From a virus, in IMG/VR virus record IMGVR_UViG_3300046507_000633, positions 1 to 26,986 of that record: DNA of 26,986 nucleotides; one strand, 5' to 3'. The stretch's first letter is position 1. Each line of letters opens with the position of its first letter. A program made the position numbers and the translations under genes. Under the pieces are notes generated by a model. The model saw nothing but the letters and a program-made list of their open reading frames with translations. It did not search any database and was not told the DNA's origin. Positions 20,179 through 26,986 of this stretch are shown piece by piece.

Positions 20179-20506
20179 CCTGACCTGCCAGCTCCTCCGG
20201 CGCACCGGTCGCGACATCCACGGACAGGAGCGTCTCGCCGACCCGGTGACGATCGCCTATTCGCCGGTCTCGATGGTCCGGCAGATCGAACAGACCTCTG
20301 TGCGCACCGACAGCTCGGCGTCCCGCGGCCAGGCAGAGCAGACGACCTCCAAGACAAAGATCCTGGTGCTGCCGAATGTCAGCCTGGGCACGGATGATCG
20401 CCTGGTCATCGACGGGCTCACCTATCGCGTTTCGATGGTTCATCCGCGGCGCACCGTGTTCGGCGTGCTCGATCACCAGGAGCTCGATCTCGAGGTGCTG
20501 CCGTGA
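20165..20506 (+). CDS. Head-closure-type protein (113 aa)
   Basis: ATG at 20165 behind GGAGA; the longer frame from 20132 overlaps the previous gene and is rejected. A short beta-rich protein with LTCQLLRRTGRDIHGQERLA, VRQIEQTSVRTDSSASRGQA and the C-terminal RLVIDGLTYRVSMVHPRRTV. Its size, beta pattern and place between a minor head protein and an HK97 gp10-like protein fit a head-closure/stopper (SPP1 gp16-type) protein. The overlap with both neighbours (14 bases and GTGA) indicates coupled translation. Confidence 0.65.
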   Translation: MFQPSLTCQLLRRTGRDIHGQERLADPVTIAYSPVSMVRQIEQTSVRTDSSASRGQAEQTTSKTKILVLPNVSLGTDDRLVIDGLTYRVSMVHPRRTVFGVLDHQELDLEVLP

Positions 20507-20943
20507 AGATCGAGATGAAGGTCATCGGCAGCAAGGAGGTGATCCTGAAGCTGCGCAACATGGGCGACCGGGTGCAGGAGAACGCCCGCAAGACCATGCA
20601 TCGCTCGGCCGACCGCATCGTCAAGACGGCTCAGAAGATGGCGCCGGTCGATCAAGGCAACCTCGAAGCCGCCATTCAGAAGCAGGTCGGCTACGAGAGC
20701 TACCGCGGGCGTCTGAAGATCGACGTGGTCGTCGTTGATAGCGTCAATGGTGTCGATGTCTCGCGATACGCCGAGCAGATGCACTATGGGCACTACAAGC
20801 TTGGTGAGAAGAGCCAGCTCAAGCAGGACGGCCAGAGCGAAATCGTCGGGCCAGGCTTCCTCACCAGGGCCGCCGCGCCTGAAGACGACAAGCTCAACAG
20901 GCAGATGGTCGAAATGATCGCGCAGGAGACGAAAAACGTATGA
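20503..20943 (+). CDS. HK97 gp10-like neck/tail-completion protein
   Basis: 146 aa, GTG start overlapping the previous stop (GTGA). Hallmarks are the N-terminal MKVIGSKEVILKLRNMGDRV, the conserved AQKMAPVDQGNLEAAI block (residues about 44-59), and near the end the YAEQMHYGHYK and GPGFLTRAA elements. In HK97-type phages this protein lies at the head-tail junction and helps tail attachment. No cofactor. It is coupled to the following gene by ATGA. Confidence 0.82.
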   Translation: MKIEMKVIGSKEVILKLRNMGDRVQENARKTMHRSADRIVKTAQKMAPVDQGNLEAAIQKQVGYESYRGRLKIDVVVVDSVNGVDVSRYAEQMHYGHYKLGEKSQLKQDGQSEIVGPGFLTRAAAPEDDKLNRQMVEMIAQETKNV

Positions 20944-21347
20944 TCTGGGACATCATTCAGAAGAAGATCGAAGACGCTGGGCTGGCTGTTGGTGGCGAGA
21001 CGCTCTTCCTGCAGAACTTTCCGGGCGACGTCTCGGTTGGTATCGGCATGTTCGAGCCACTCGAGGGTGTCCATATCGACCCCTATATGCCAGGCCTCCA
21101 CAAGCCGGACCTCAAGATCATCGTCCGGCACTCCAATGTCGCTGATGGCGCTGCCCTCGCGCGCCAGGTGATGAACCTGCTGACGATCACGGCCGAGGAA
21201 GCCTATGCAGCGACCGCCGATCGTGGAGCTGTGATGCTGAAGGTGTTCTATCCGCGCTCTCTGCCGATCCAGTTTCCGGCCCTTTCGGGCAACGGGATCG
21301 AGTGGGCGCTGGTCTTCCAGACCGCGTTTACGATCCAATCCGCGTAA
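20940..21347 (+). CDS. Tail terminator-like protein (135 aa)
   Basis: Start at an ATGA overlap. An alpha/beta protein with MIWDIIQKKIEDAGLAVGGE, central HKPDLKIIVRHSNVADGAAL and a C-terminal strand (IEWALVFQTAFTIQSA). This plan, with a helix opening, an R/H-rich middle and a closing strand ending just before the tail tube gene, fits tail-terminator or minor-capsid family proteins that cap the tube. The assignment rests on place and fold pattern. The module then pauses at a family-B pair. Confidence 0.7.
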   Translation: MIWDIIQKKIEDAGLAVGGETLFLQNFPGDVSVGIGMFEPLEGVHIDPYMPGLHKPDLKIIVRHSNVADGAALARQVMNLLTITAEEAYAATADRGAVMLKVFYPRSLPIQFPALSGNGIEWALVFQTAFTIQSA

Positions 21348-21379
21348 ACTTTCGCTTCTAGCGGCATCCGAGGCAGTTT

Positions 21380-21400
21380 GTCAATCATTATTGATTGATT
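21380..21400 (-). promoter_or_regulatory. Family-B site B9 (inverted)
   Basis: GTCAATCATTATTGATTGAT then T. Its reverse complement matches the consensus, so with B10 it forms an inverted pair before the tail-tube gene, like the pair before the capsid gene. Confidence 0.6.
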
Positions 21401-21426
21401 TCACCTTGGCTGTCGCGGTATCATTA

Positions 21427-21449
21427 TTCAATCAATACTGACTGCATCA
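21427..21449 (+). promoter_or_regulatory. Family-B site B10 before tail tube
   Basis: TTCAATCAATACTGACTGCA then TCA, ending just before the ribosome binding site of the tail-tube gene. Confidence 0.65.
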
Positions 21450-21462
21450 AAGGAGAAAACTG

Positions 21463-21984
21463 ATGCCGACGACTTCCAATACCGAGAACGTGAAGCTCGG
21501 TGTCTGCAGTGTCCTTTTCGACGACAACGATCTTGGCTTTACCAAGGGCGGCGTTGAAGTCGAAGTTCAGACCAACACCCACGTCGTGAACGTCGACCAG
21601 TTCGGCGAAACCCCGATCGACGAACTTATCACCGGCCGCACGGTCCAGGTGACGGTTCCGATGGCCGAGACCACGCTCGAAAACCTCGTGCGCATCATGC
21701 CTGGCTCGGTTCTGATCACCGACGCAACCGACACCACGAAGAAGAAGGTCACGGTCTCGACCGGCACCTCGATCTCGCTGCTGTCGCTCGCCAAGGAACT
21801 GAAGCTGCGTCCGAAGGGAACGACCGGCGCCGACGACTTCACCATTCCGAAGGCCATGACCGCCGGCGCGATTCAGTTCGCCTACCAGACGGACAAGGAA
21901 CGCGTCTTCAACGTCAGCTTCAAGGGCTACGCCTCCGACGACGGTTCGCTGTTTACCGTTGGCGACGACACCGCGCACGCCTAA
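21463..21984 (+). CDS. Major tail tube protein
   Basis: 173 aa, ATG at 21463 with a strong AAAGGAG ribosome binding site. It is beta-rich throughout (VKLGVCSVLFDDNDLGFTKG, VEVEVQTNTHVVNVDQFGET, TVQVTVPMAETTLENL) and ends with FNVSFKGYASDDGSLFTVGD, the usual tube-protein beta-sandwich pattern. No sheath gene lies before it, so the tail is probably non-contractile. Position before the chaperone pair and tape measure confirms the call. A family-B inverted pair lies upstream and a hairpin downstream. Confidence 0.88.
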   Translation: MPTTSNTENVKLGVCSVLFDDNDLGFTKGGVEVEVQTNTHVVNVDQFGETPIDELITGRTVQVTVPMAETTLENLVRIMPGSVLITDATDTTKKKVTVSTGTSISLLSLAKELKLRPKGTTGADDFTIPKAMTAGAIQFAYQTDKERVFNVSFKGYASDDGSLFTVGDDTAHA

Positions 21985-22010
21985 TGGCTTGCGCTGACAA
22001 ATAATATCCG

Positions 22011-22028
22011 TCAATATTGACTGATCAT
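22011..22028 (+). promoter_or_regulatory. Family-B site B11 before tail chaperones
   Basis: TCAATATTGACTGATCAT. Its right half forms the left arm of the hairpin at 22017-22049, and a partial copy (GTCAGTCAAT) is at 22041-22050. Confidence 0.65.
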
Positions 22029-22056
22029 CGTAACCCGGTGGTCAGTCAATCTCGTT
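22017..22056 (+). terminator. Hairpin overlapping family-B site B11
   Basis: TTGACTGATCA (22017-22027) pairs with TGGTCAGTCAA (22039-22049), with one T-G wobble and an 11-base loop, followed by TCTCGTTTT. It is a possible weak terminator or attenuator between tail tube and chaperone genes. Confidence 0.5.
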
Positions 22057-22071
22057 TTCAGGGAACCTCGC

Positions 22072-22425
22072 ATGTCCAACACCAAATACCTCGACCTCGA
22101 TGCTGTCAGCGGTAAGGTCGATTTCACCGTCAAGCTCGGCGGCGTCGAGCACAGGGTCAAGGAGTCCTCGATCCAGGACTTCATCGATAATGCCACGATG
22201 CTCGAAGGACTGGCGCTCCAGGCGACGGTCAAGGAAGAGCTCGAGGTTACGATCAAGATCATTCAGCGGGCTCTGCCGACGGCTTCGGAAGCTGATCTGC
22301 GGAACCTCAGCTTCACCCAGCTCGACGCGATCCGCAACTTCGTCATGACCGCCAACGGCGAGAAGGCTGAAGAAGAAAAGGTCGGAGGCGCGCCGGCCGA
22401 GGGAAACGTTCCGGCGGCAGACTAG
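22072..22425 (+). CDS. Tail assembly chaperone (G-like)
   Basis: 117 aa, ATG at 22072 with AGGGAA upstream. It begins with a small beta/helical domain (TKYLDLDAVSGKVDFTVKLG) and ends acidic and Ala-rich (EKAEEEKVGGAPAEGN). It occupies the lambda G place between tail tube and tape measure. The next frame is entered by a -1 frameshift, producing a longer GT-like form. The chaperone coats the tape measure during tail assembly and is absent from the virion. Confidence 0.85.
   Translation: MSNTKYLDLDAVSGKVDFTVKLGGVEHRVKESSIQDFIDNATMLEGLALQATVKEELEVTIKIIQRALPTASEADLRNLSFTQLDAIRNFVMTANGEKAEEEKVGGAPAEGNVPAAD
22401..22407 (+). other. -1 programmed frameshift site GGGAAAC
   Basis: In the G-like frame the heptamer is read G_GGA_AAC, a canonical X_XXY_YYZ slippery site differing only in its last base from lambda's GGGAAAG. 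The -1 frame is open from 22371 (after a stop at 22368-22370) to 22802, and the G stop follows 16 bases later. A small AGCCG/CGGCT stem at 22427-22443 may assist. Confidence 0.85.
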
Positions 22426-22802
22426 AAGCCGTAGACTTCGGCTATCTGTTCTGTCGCATCGTCAAAACCTACGGCCTCAGTCATGAGGCCGTGCTCGCAA
22501 TGCCAGCCAAGCGCTTCTGGTTCTACAACAACCAGGTCGAGCGAATGATGGCCGAGCAAGACCTCCGGACCCTCGAACTGCTGGCACTCAGCCATAGCGG
22601 GGAGGGGATCCAGAAAGCATTTGAGCGGCTTGTCGCCGAACGCGGACAAATCTTCGTGTATCAGCCGATCGAAAAGCAGCTCAACCTCGATGATGACAGC
22701 CTCGATCCCGAATTCAACCGGGACGGTCTCGCCGCACTCAAGGCCGCTCATTGTCGCCCAAGCAAAGCAGTCAACATTGATGGAACGAAGGTAGGGCAAT
22801 GA
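22401..22802 (+). CDS. Tail assembly chaperone T-part (expressed as GT fusion)
   Basis: The frame is -1 relative to the G-like gene and has no good start or ribosome binding site of its own (a GTG occurs at 22491), as in lambda T. The coding-quality sequence starts immediately after the slippery site (LEAVDFGYLFCRIVKTYGLS, MPAKRFWFYNNQVERMMAEQ), far upstream of that GTG, showing that it is normally translated as the C-terminal part of a GT fusion (22072-22802 with a shift at 22407). The T part binds tail-tube subunits in lambda. Its last codons are written within a family-B site, and its stop overlaps the tape-measure start (ATGA). Confidence 0.82.
   Translation, partial: GKRSGGRLEAVDFGYLFCRIVKTYGLSHEAVLAMPAKRFWFYNNQVERMMAEQDLRTLELLALSHSGEGIQKAFERLVAERGQIFVYQPIEKQLNLDDDSLDPEFNRDGLAALKAAHCRPSKAVNIDGTKVGQ
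22769..22786 (-). promoter_or_regulatory. Family-B site B12 before tape measure
   Basis: AGTCAACATTGATGGAAC, matching the consensus as its reverse complement. It lies inside the 3' end of the T frame, 12 bases before the tape-measure ATG. Confidence 0.5.
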
Positions 22803-25800
22803 CGGCAATTAAGGTTGAACTGGAACTCGTGGATGGCTCGTTCACCACTCGCATGTTGCATGCGGGCGAGACGATCGAACAGTTCAACCGAAATGTCTCG
22901 CGCTCTTCTCCGGAACTGCGCAGGCTGGCCGAAAGCGGCCAGTTTGTTATCCGTTCGATGGATAAGGCCGAGGGTAGCTCCCGCAGCTTCCTCGGCACGC
23001 TCCGCGACGTCTCTATCGTCGTCGGTCTCGTTTCGCTTGGCTTCCAGAAGTTCATCGGTCTCCAGGATGGCATGATCGGTAAGATCGTCCAGGCGAACGC
23101 AGCGTTCGAACGCCTGGTCTATCAGATGCGCGCCATGAGCGGTGCATCCGATCCGATCAAGGACGCTGCTCAGAATGTCAACTATCTGCTCGAGTCCGCC
23201 AAGAAGTCGCCATTCTCCCTCGACGCCCTGACCAAGAGCTTCACCAAGCTGAAGTCGACCGGCACGGACCCGATGAAGGGCTCGCTCGACGCGCTTCAGG
23301 ATGGCGTCGCGGCCTTCGGTGGTAGCGACGAAGTCTTCGACCGTGCAACCCTCGCCATCACCCAGATGTCCGGTAAGGGCGTCGTTCAGATGGAAGAACT
23401 CAGGCAGCAGCTCGGCGAAGCCATGCCACAGGCCGTCGGTCTGATGGCCTCTTCCATGGGCGTCTCCATGGCAGCATTGATCAGCAAGATCTCCTCCGGA
23501 CGTCTTGCTGCCAAGGAATCGCTCGACCTCTTCTACGCCGAACTCGACCGGTCCTTCGGTGGCACCGCGCAGCGCATGATGCAGAGTTTCAACGGTCAGT
23601 TGGCAGCCAACAGGACCGCCTGGCAGCAGTTCTCGCTGACCATCGGCGATATCGATAAGGAAACGGGTGTCGCCAACAAGGGCGGCTTCTTCGCGACGCT
23701 TACCGACCAGCTCCGCGACTTTAACCAGGCGCTGACGAGCGTCGATGGCACCAATCTCGCCAAGTCGATCGGCAATGGCCTGACCGAGGTCATTCAGTGG
23801 CTGCGTTCGGCCGCCGATACCGCATACGAGTTCCGCGCGGCCATCGGTGACTTTGCGATGTTTGTCGGCGGTGTTGCTGCGATCAAGCTCTTCGTTGGCG
23901 GGCTGAAGTCGCTGCGGGATGCCTACACTGGTGTCGTCCAGTCGTTGCAGATCGCCCGCGCTGCTTTCGCTGCTGCCGATACTGCTGCTGCCGCCCATGC
24001 GCGAGCGCTGAACAACGTCGCGACGAGCATTGAGGAAGTCGACCGGCTCGGTCGTGTGGCGGCTTCGCAGGGTCTGCGCGCCATGCTTACCTCAATGGTC
24101 CGCTTCGCTCCGGCTGCCACGATTATCGGTCTGGCAATCTACGAGATTGCTGATGCCTTCGACGTCTTCGGTCACCGCGGCAAGGAGGCGATCGAAACGC
24201 TGCGCGAGTTTGGCCGTATCGCCCAGGACCAGGTCGGCAAGGCTCAGAAAAACATCACCGACCGTCAGGAAGAACTGAACAAGCAGATCGCAGAGATCCG
24301 CCGCAACGCCGGCAATATGATCAGCTTCAAGCAGGGCGATGCGCGCAAGAAGGCTATTCAGGAAGAGATCCAGGCGGAGTTCGAGAAGCAGGGCATCCTT
24401 GAGCAGCAGAACCAGATCCTCAAGGATCAGGCCGCCCTCAACGAGAACAACCGCCGGCAGGCCGAAGAGAATGCTCAGCGCGAGTCCGACATGCGCCTGC
24501 AGCCGCTTCAGGCTTTGCAGGAAGGTGAGGAGCGCGAATATCGCCTTCAGCGCGAGCGCATCCAGAGGGAGCACGACGACCGCATCCAGGCGGCCAAGAC
24601 CACTGGCGAGGATCTCGACGCGATCGAAAAGGATCGTCAGGAGAAGCTTTACGAGAACGCCAAGACCTTCCTCGACCAGCAGGCCAAGGACGTCAAGCAG
24701 CTTCAGGACTCCCTCAACGAGACGAACAACAAGAAGCAGGGTCCGTGGACCCAGACCGATCTGTTGCTCGGCGACAAGCTCGCCAAGAAGCTCGATGAGA
24801 TCCGTGAAAAGCAGCAGAACCTGAAGCCGTTCGGCGCGCTTCCGGATATCGGTCAGACGTCGAATTCGGAAAAGAACTTCGAAAAGGGCGAGAAGCTCCT
24901 CGACAAGACCAAGGAACAGGTCGAATCCCTGAAAGAGCAGCTTTTCAGCGCCAACAAGGAGCTCGACGACTTCCATGCGAAGTTCGCAGCCGGCGCCTAT
25001 GGCAACACGTCTTCGACCCAGGTGCAGGAACTTGGCGCGGAGATGGAAAAGCTCCTCGTCCAGAAGAAGGCCCTCGACGACGTCCTCGACGGCAAGAAGG
25101 ACATCGAGCAGGATCTCGAGCATGCCCGGATCAAGCTGATCGAAGACCGCATGGCCCTCGAGGAGAAGGCCAACGGCAAGACGCTGACCGAGGGTGAGAA
25201 GATCATCACCCGCATCAAGGAGGGTTACTACAAGGGCTTTGGCCCGAACTCTCCGACGATCCAGGGCATCAACGCGACGACCGACGGCCTGATGCTGCAG
25301 GGCAGGGCCTCGACCTCTGCCGGCAATCAGTTGCGCAACGCATTCGGCCAGCAGACGGTCGGAAAGATCGTGACGCTGACCGACCGGCTGAAGGACATGC
25401 TCAACGTCCTCACCGGTATCGGCACCTCTGTCGGCGCGATCAAGTTCGACGGCATGGGCACGCCGGGCGCGCTCGCTGGCGGCTTTGCCGGTCAGCCCGG
25501 CCTGGTCCAGAACGTTCAGCCGACCCGAGACGCTGAAAACCTGATGGCGACGGCCCTCCAGCACCTGATGGAAAAGGGCTGGAGCCAGGTCGCGGCATCC
25601 GGCATCGTCGGCAACCTGATGGGTGAGAGTGGTCTCAACGTCAACGCTCGCGCTGTGGGCGACGGTCGCGACGGCTCGGACTCGATCGGTATTGCCCAGT
25701 GGAACTCGGATCGTGCGCAGAAACTGATGGGCTATGCCCAGTTGGGCGGCAAGAACTGGAACGACCTTTTCACCCAGCTCGACTTCCTCGACCATGAACT

Positions 25801-26986
25801 GCGCACGTCGCACAAGTCGGCAGGCGATGCGATCATGGGCTCCTCGACCGCGTCGGGCGCTGCCTACCAGTTCATGAAGCTCTTCGAGCGGCCCTCCGAT
25901 CACGCGATGGCAGTCTCTGGCCCGAAGCGCGCCGGTTTCGCTGAGCATGCTTATTCGATGGGCAACACTTCCGGCCCGACGATCCAGCGTGACCAGCCGC
26001 TGTCGAAGCAGGCGCTGCCCTCCGACGCCGGCACGGATGCTGATCCGACCCTGCAGCAGGAAGTCATCGCCTTCAAGGAACGCCAGATCCAGCTTCAGGA
26101 CCAGTATCTGAAGAAGGCTGCCGAGATCGACGCCGGCCAGAAGAAGCTCAACGAGGATCAGAAGGCGCAGGCGGCCACGGACTACAAGTCCGGGCTCCTG
26201 ACCAAGATCGAGACCGCCAAGGAAAGCCTCGACGGCTTCGATAAGAACTATCGCGCCACGATGCAGCTCATCACCAAGGGCGAATTCGGCTCGAAAGATC
26301 CGACGACGGAGAACAACAAGGCGCTCCTCGATATCGCCAAGCAGCTCGACCAGGTCGAGAAGGAACGCGGCGACCGCAAGGAAGCCTCGAACCGGATCGA
26401 CAGCGCCGAAAAGAAGCTCAAGGAAGACGAGCTCAATATGGAGCGCCAGATCGCCGACCTGAAGGCGAAGGCGAAGGATCCGAACGCTCGTCTCGACACC
26501 TCTGCCCTGATCTCGCTCCGCGATCAGATGACCAAGTATGTCGATGACGTTGAACTCGTCTACAACAAGGACAGTGACGAGTATAAGGCCGCGGTCGCCC
26601 GTAAAGCCTCGGTGCTGAAGTCGTTCAACCAGCAGCAGCTCCTCGAGGAGACTGTCGCCGGCAACGAAGTCACGCGCGCTCAGCAGGCCTCGATGATGAC
26701 CGAGGCTCAGCAGCGCCAATATTACATGAACCAGGAGCTGGATGCGGTCGACAAGCGCGTTGCCTACTACAAGCAGGCAGGCGTGCTCGACGTTCAGGCG
26801 ACCCAGGCGGCCGAAGCCCAGAAGGCAGCGATCCGCCAGAAGTATACCCAGCAAAGCCCGATCACCAAGCAGCTCAAGGAATGGGGCGATCTGCAGGGCA
26901 ACCTGGAGAAGGCCGCGACCGGCTGGATGGACTCGATGGTGGATGGTATCGCCGGCCTCATCACCGGGACCGGCGACCTGCGCTCC
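22799..26986 (+). CDS. Tape measure protein with embedded lysozyme-like domain (partial)
   Basis: ATG at 22799 (ATGA overlap with the T frame); the frame is open for 1396 codons to the window end, so the C-terminus is missing. N-terminal about 400 residues: a TMP-type region with hydrophobic stretches (SIVVGLVSLGF; FAMFVGGVAAIKLFVGGL; AATIIGLAIYEI). About 450-800: long charged coiled coil (EKQGILEQQNQILKDQ). About 917-1060: a domain with GIVGNLMGESGLNVNARAVG and SDSIGIAQWNSDRAQKL, matching phage tail-lysozyme domains; Glu943 is the probable catalytic acid. This would cut peptidoglycan during DNA entry. After that, more coiled coil. Length sets tail length. Confidence 0.92.
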   Translation, partial: MTAIKVELELVDGSFTTRMLHAGETIEQFNRNVSRSSPELRRLAESGQFVIRSMDKAEGSSRSFLGTLRDVSIVVGLVSLGFQKFIGLQDGMIGKIVQANAAFERLVYQMRAMSGASDPIKDAAQNVNYLLESAKKSPFSLDALTKSFTKLKSTGTDPMKGSLDALQDGVAAFGGSDEVFDRATLAITQMSGKGVVQMEELRQQLGEAMPQAVGLMASSMGVSMAALISKISSGRLAAKESLDLFYAELDRSFGGTAQRMMQSFNGQLAANRTAWQQFSLTIGDIDKETGVANKGGFFATLTDQLRDFNQALTSVDGTNLAKSIGNGLTEVIQWLRSAADTAYEFRAAIGDFAMFVGGVAAIKLFVGGLKSLRDAYTGVVQSLQIARAAFAAADTAAAAHARALNNVATSIEEVDRLGRVAASQGLRAMLTSMVRFAPAATIIGLAIYEIADAFDVFGHRGKEAIETLREFGRIAQDQVGKAQKNITDRQEELNKQIAEIRRNAGNMISFKQGDARKKAIQEEIQAEFEKQGILEQQNQILKDQAALNENNRRQAEENAQRESDMRLQPLQALQEGEEREYRLQRERIQREHDDRIQAAKTTGEDLDAIEKDRQEKLYENAKTFLDQQAKDVKQLQDSLNETNNKKQGPWTQTDLLLGDKLAKKLDEIREKQQNLKPFGALPDIGQTSNSEKNFEKGEKLLDKTKEQVESLKEQLFSANKELDDFHAKFAAGAYGNTSSTQVQELGAEMEKLLVQKKALDDVLDGKKDIEQDLEHARIKLIEDRMALEEKANGKTLTEGEKIITRIKEGYYKGFGPNSPTIQGINATTDGLMLQGRASTSAGNQLRNAFGQQTVGKIVTLTDRLKDMLNVLTGIGTSVGAIKFDGMGTPGALAGGFAGQPGLVQNVQPTRDAENLMATALQHLMEKGWSQVAASGIVGNLMGESGLNVNARAVGDGRDGSDSIGIAQWNSDRAQKLMGYAQLGGKNWNDLFTQLDFLDHELRTSHKSAGDAIMGSSTASGAAYQFMKLFERPSDHAMAVSGPKRAGFAEHAYSMGNTSGPTIQRDQPLSKQALPSDAGTDADPTLQQEVIAFKERQIQLQDQYLKKAAEIDAGQKKLNEDQKAQAATDYKSGLLTKIETAKESLDGFDKNYRATMQLITKGEFGSKDPTTENNKALLDIAKQLDQVEKERGDRKEASNRIDSAEKKLKEDELNMERQIADLKAKAKDPNARLDTSALISLRDQMTKYVDDVELVYNKDSDEYKAAVARKASVLKSFNQQQLLEETVAGNEVTRAQQASMMTEAQQRQYYMNQELDAVDKRVAYYKQAGVLDVQATQAAEAQKAAIRQKYTQQSPITKQLKEWGDLQGNLEKAATGWMDSMVDGIAGLITGTGDLRS

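Noticed and set aside
243-22786. CRISPR array as an explanation of the repeats
   Set aside because: Copies are short, degenerate, irregularly spaced over kilobases and lie at gene starts; there are no cas genes.
24092-26854. 920-codon open frame on the minus strand
   Set aside because: It lies fully opposite the tape-measure gene, whose coiled-coil GAG/AAG/CTC-rich codons produce stop-free antisense frames. It has no recognisable family and no ribosome binding site.
1-26986. tRNA or other structured RNA genes
   Set aside because: Reading the spacers by eye I found no cloverleaf with a GTTCRA-type T-loop; a covariance-model scan would be needed to exclude them fully.

Overview
The window is a contiguous piece of a tailed-phage (or phage-plasmid) genome. 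The host is probably an alphaproteobacterium of the Rhizobiales type. This rests on GC-rich, C/G-ending codon use in most genes and the style of the genes, and is an inference. No host chromosomal genes, rRNA, tRNA, CRISPR array or insertion sequence was recognised. The tail module has a single tail-tube protein, a lambda-type frameshifted chaperone pair and a very long tape measure, with no sheath gene between them, which points to a siphovirus-like virion.

Layout. (1) 1-2600: a left accessory region with small unknown genes, several terminators and a striking 1.1-1.25 kb island with almost no GG or CC dinucleotides. The two minus-strand proteins in the island contain no Gly, Pro or Trp. (2) 2600-5240: unknown acidic protein, P-loop nucleotide-kinase-like protein, small unknown protein, then a compact partition pair (type Ib ParA and ribbon-helix-helix protein). 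(3) 5240-7100: minus-strand SF2 helicase and a small coiled-coil protein, convergent with the partition pair across a bidirectional terminator. (4) 7164-11593: two ParB/Srx-fold proteins flanking a 59-residue Cys-rich mini-protein, a soluble ABC ATPase, a DUF2829/Tad2-like anti-Thoeris candidate, a HAD phosphatase, a GNAT/Mom-like acyltransferase and a winged-helix-like protein. I read part of this as a candidate DNA-modification module plus counter-defence. (5) 11737-26986: the virion module in canonical order: small and large terminase, portal, scaffold, major capsid, glutaredoxin, unknown virion-region protein, head-tail joining proteins, tail terminator, tail tube, tail chaperones G and GT (-1 frameshift at GGGAAAC), and a tape measure with an embedded lysozyme-like domain that runs off the end.

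Two dispersed repeat languages overlie the genes. Family A (TTAGCGAATT half-sites, often as iterated AATTCGCTAATTCGC) is confined to about the first 10.4 kb, mostly upstream of genes but also inside three coding regions. It may be an N15-like scattered centromere or operator for the ParA/RHH pair. Family B (TTCAATCAATATTGACT, palindromic core TCAATATTGA) occurs about 12 times, almost always just upstream of a gene or transcription unit, often beside a stem-loop, and as inverted pairs before the capsid and tail-tube genes. It looks like a phage-wide regulatory site (late promoter/activator site or stoperator).
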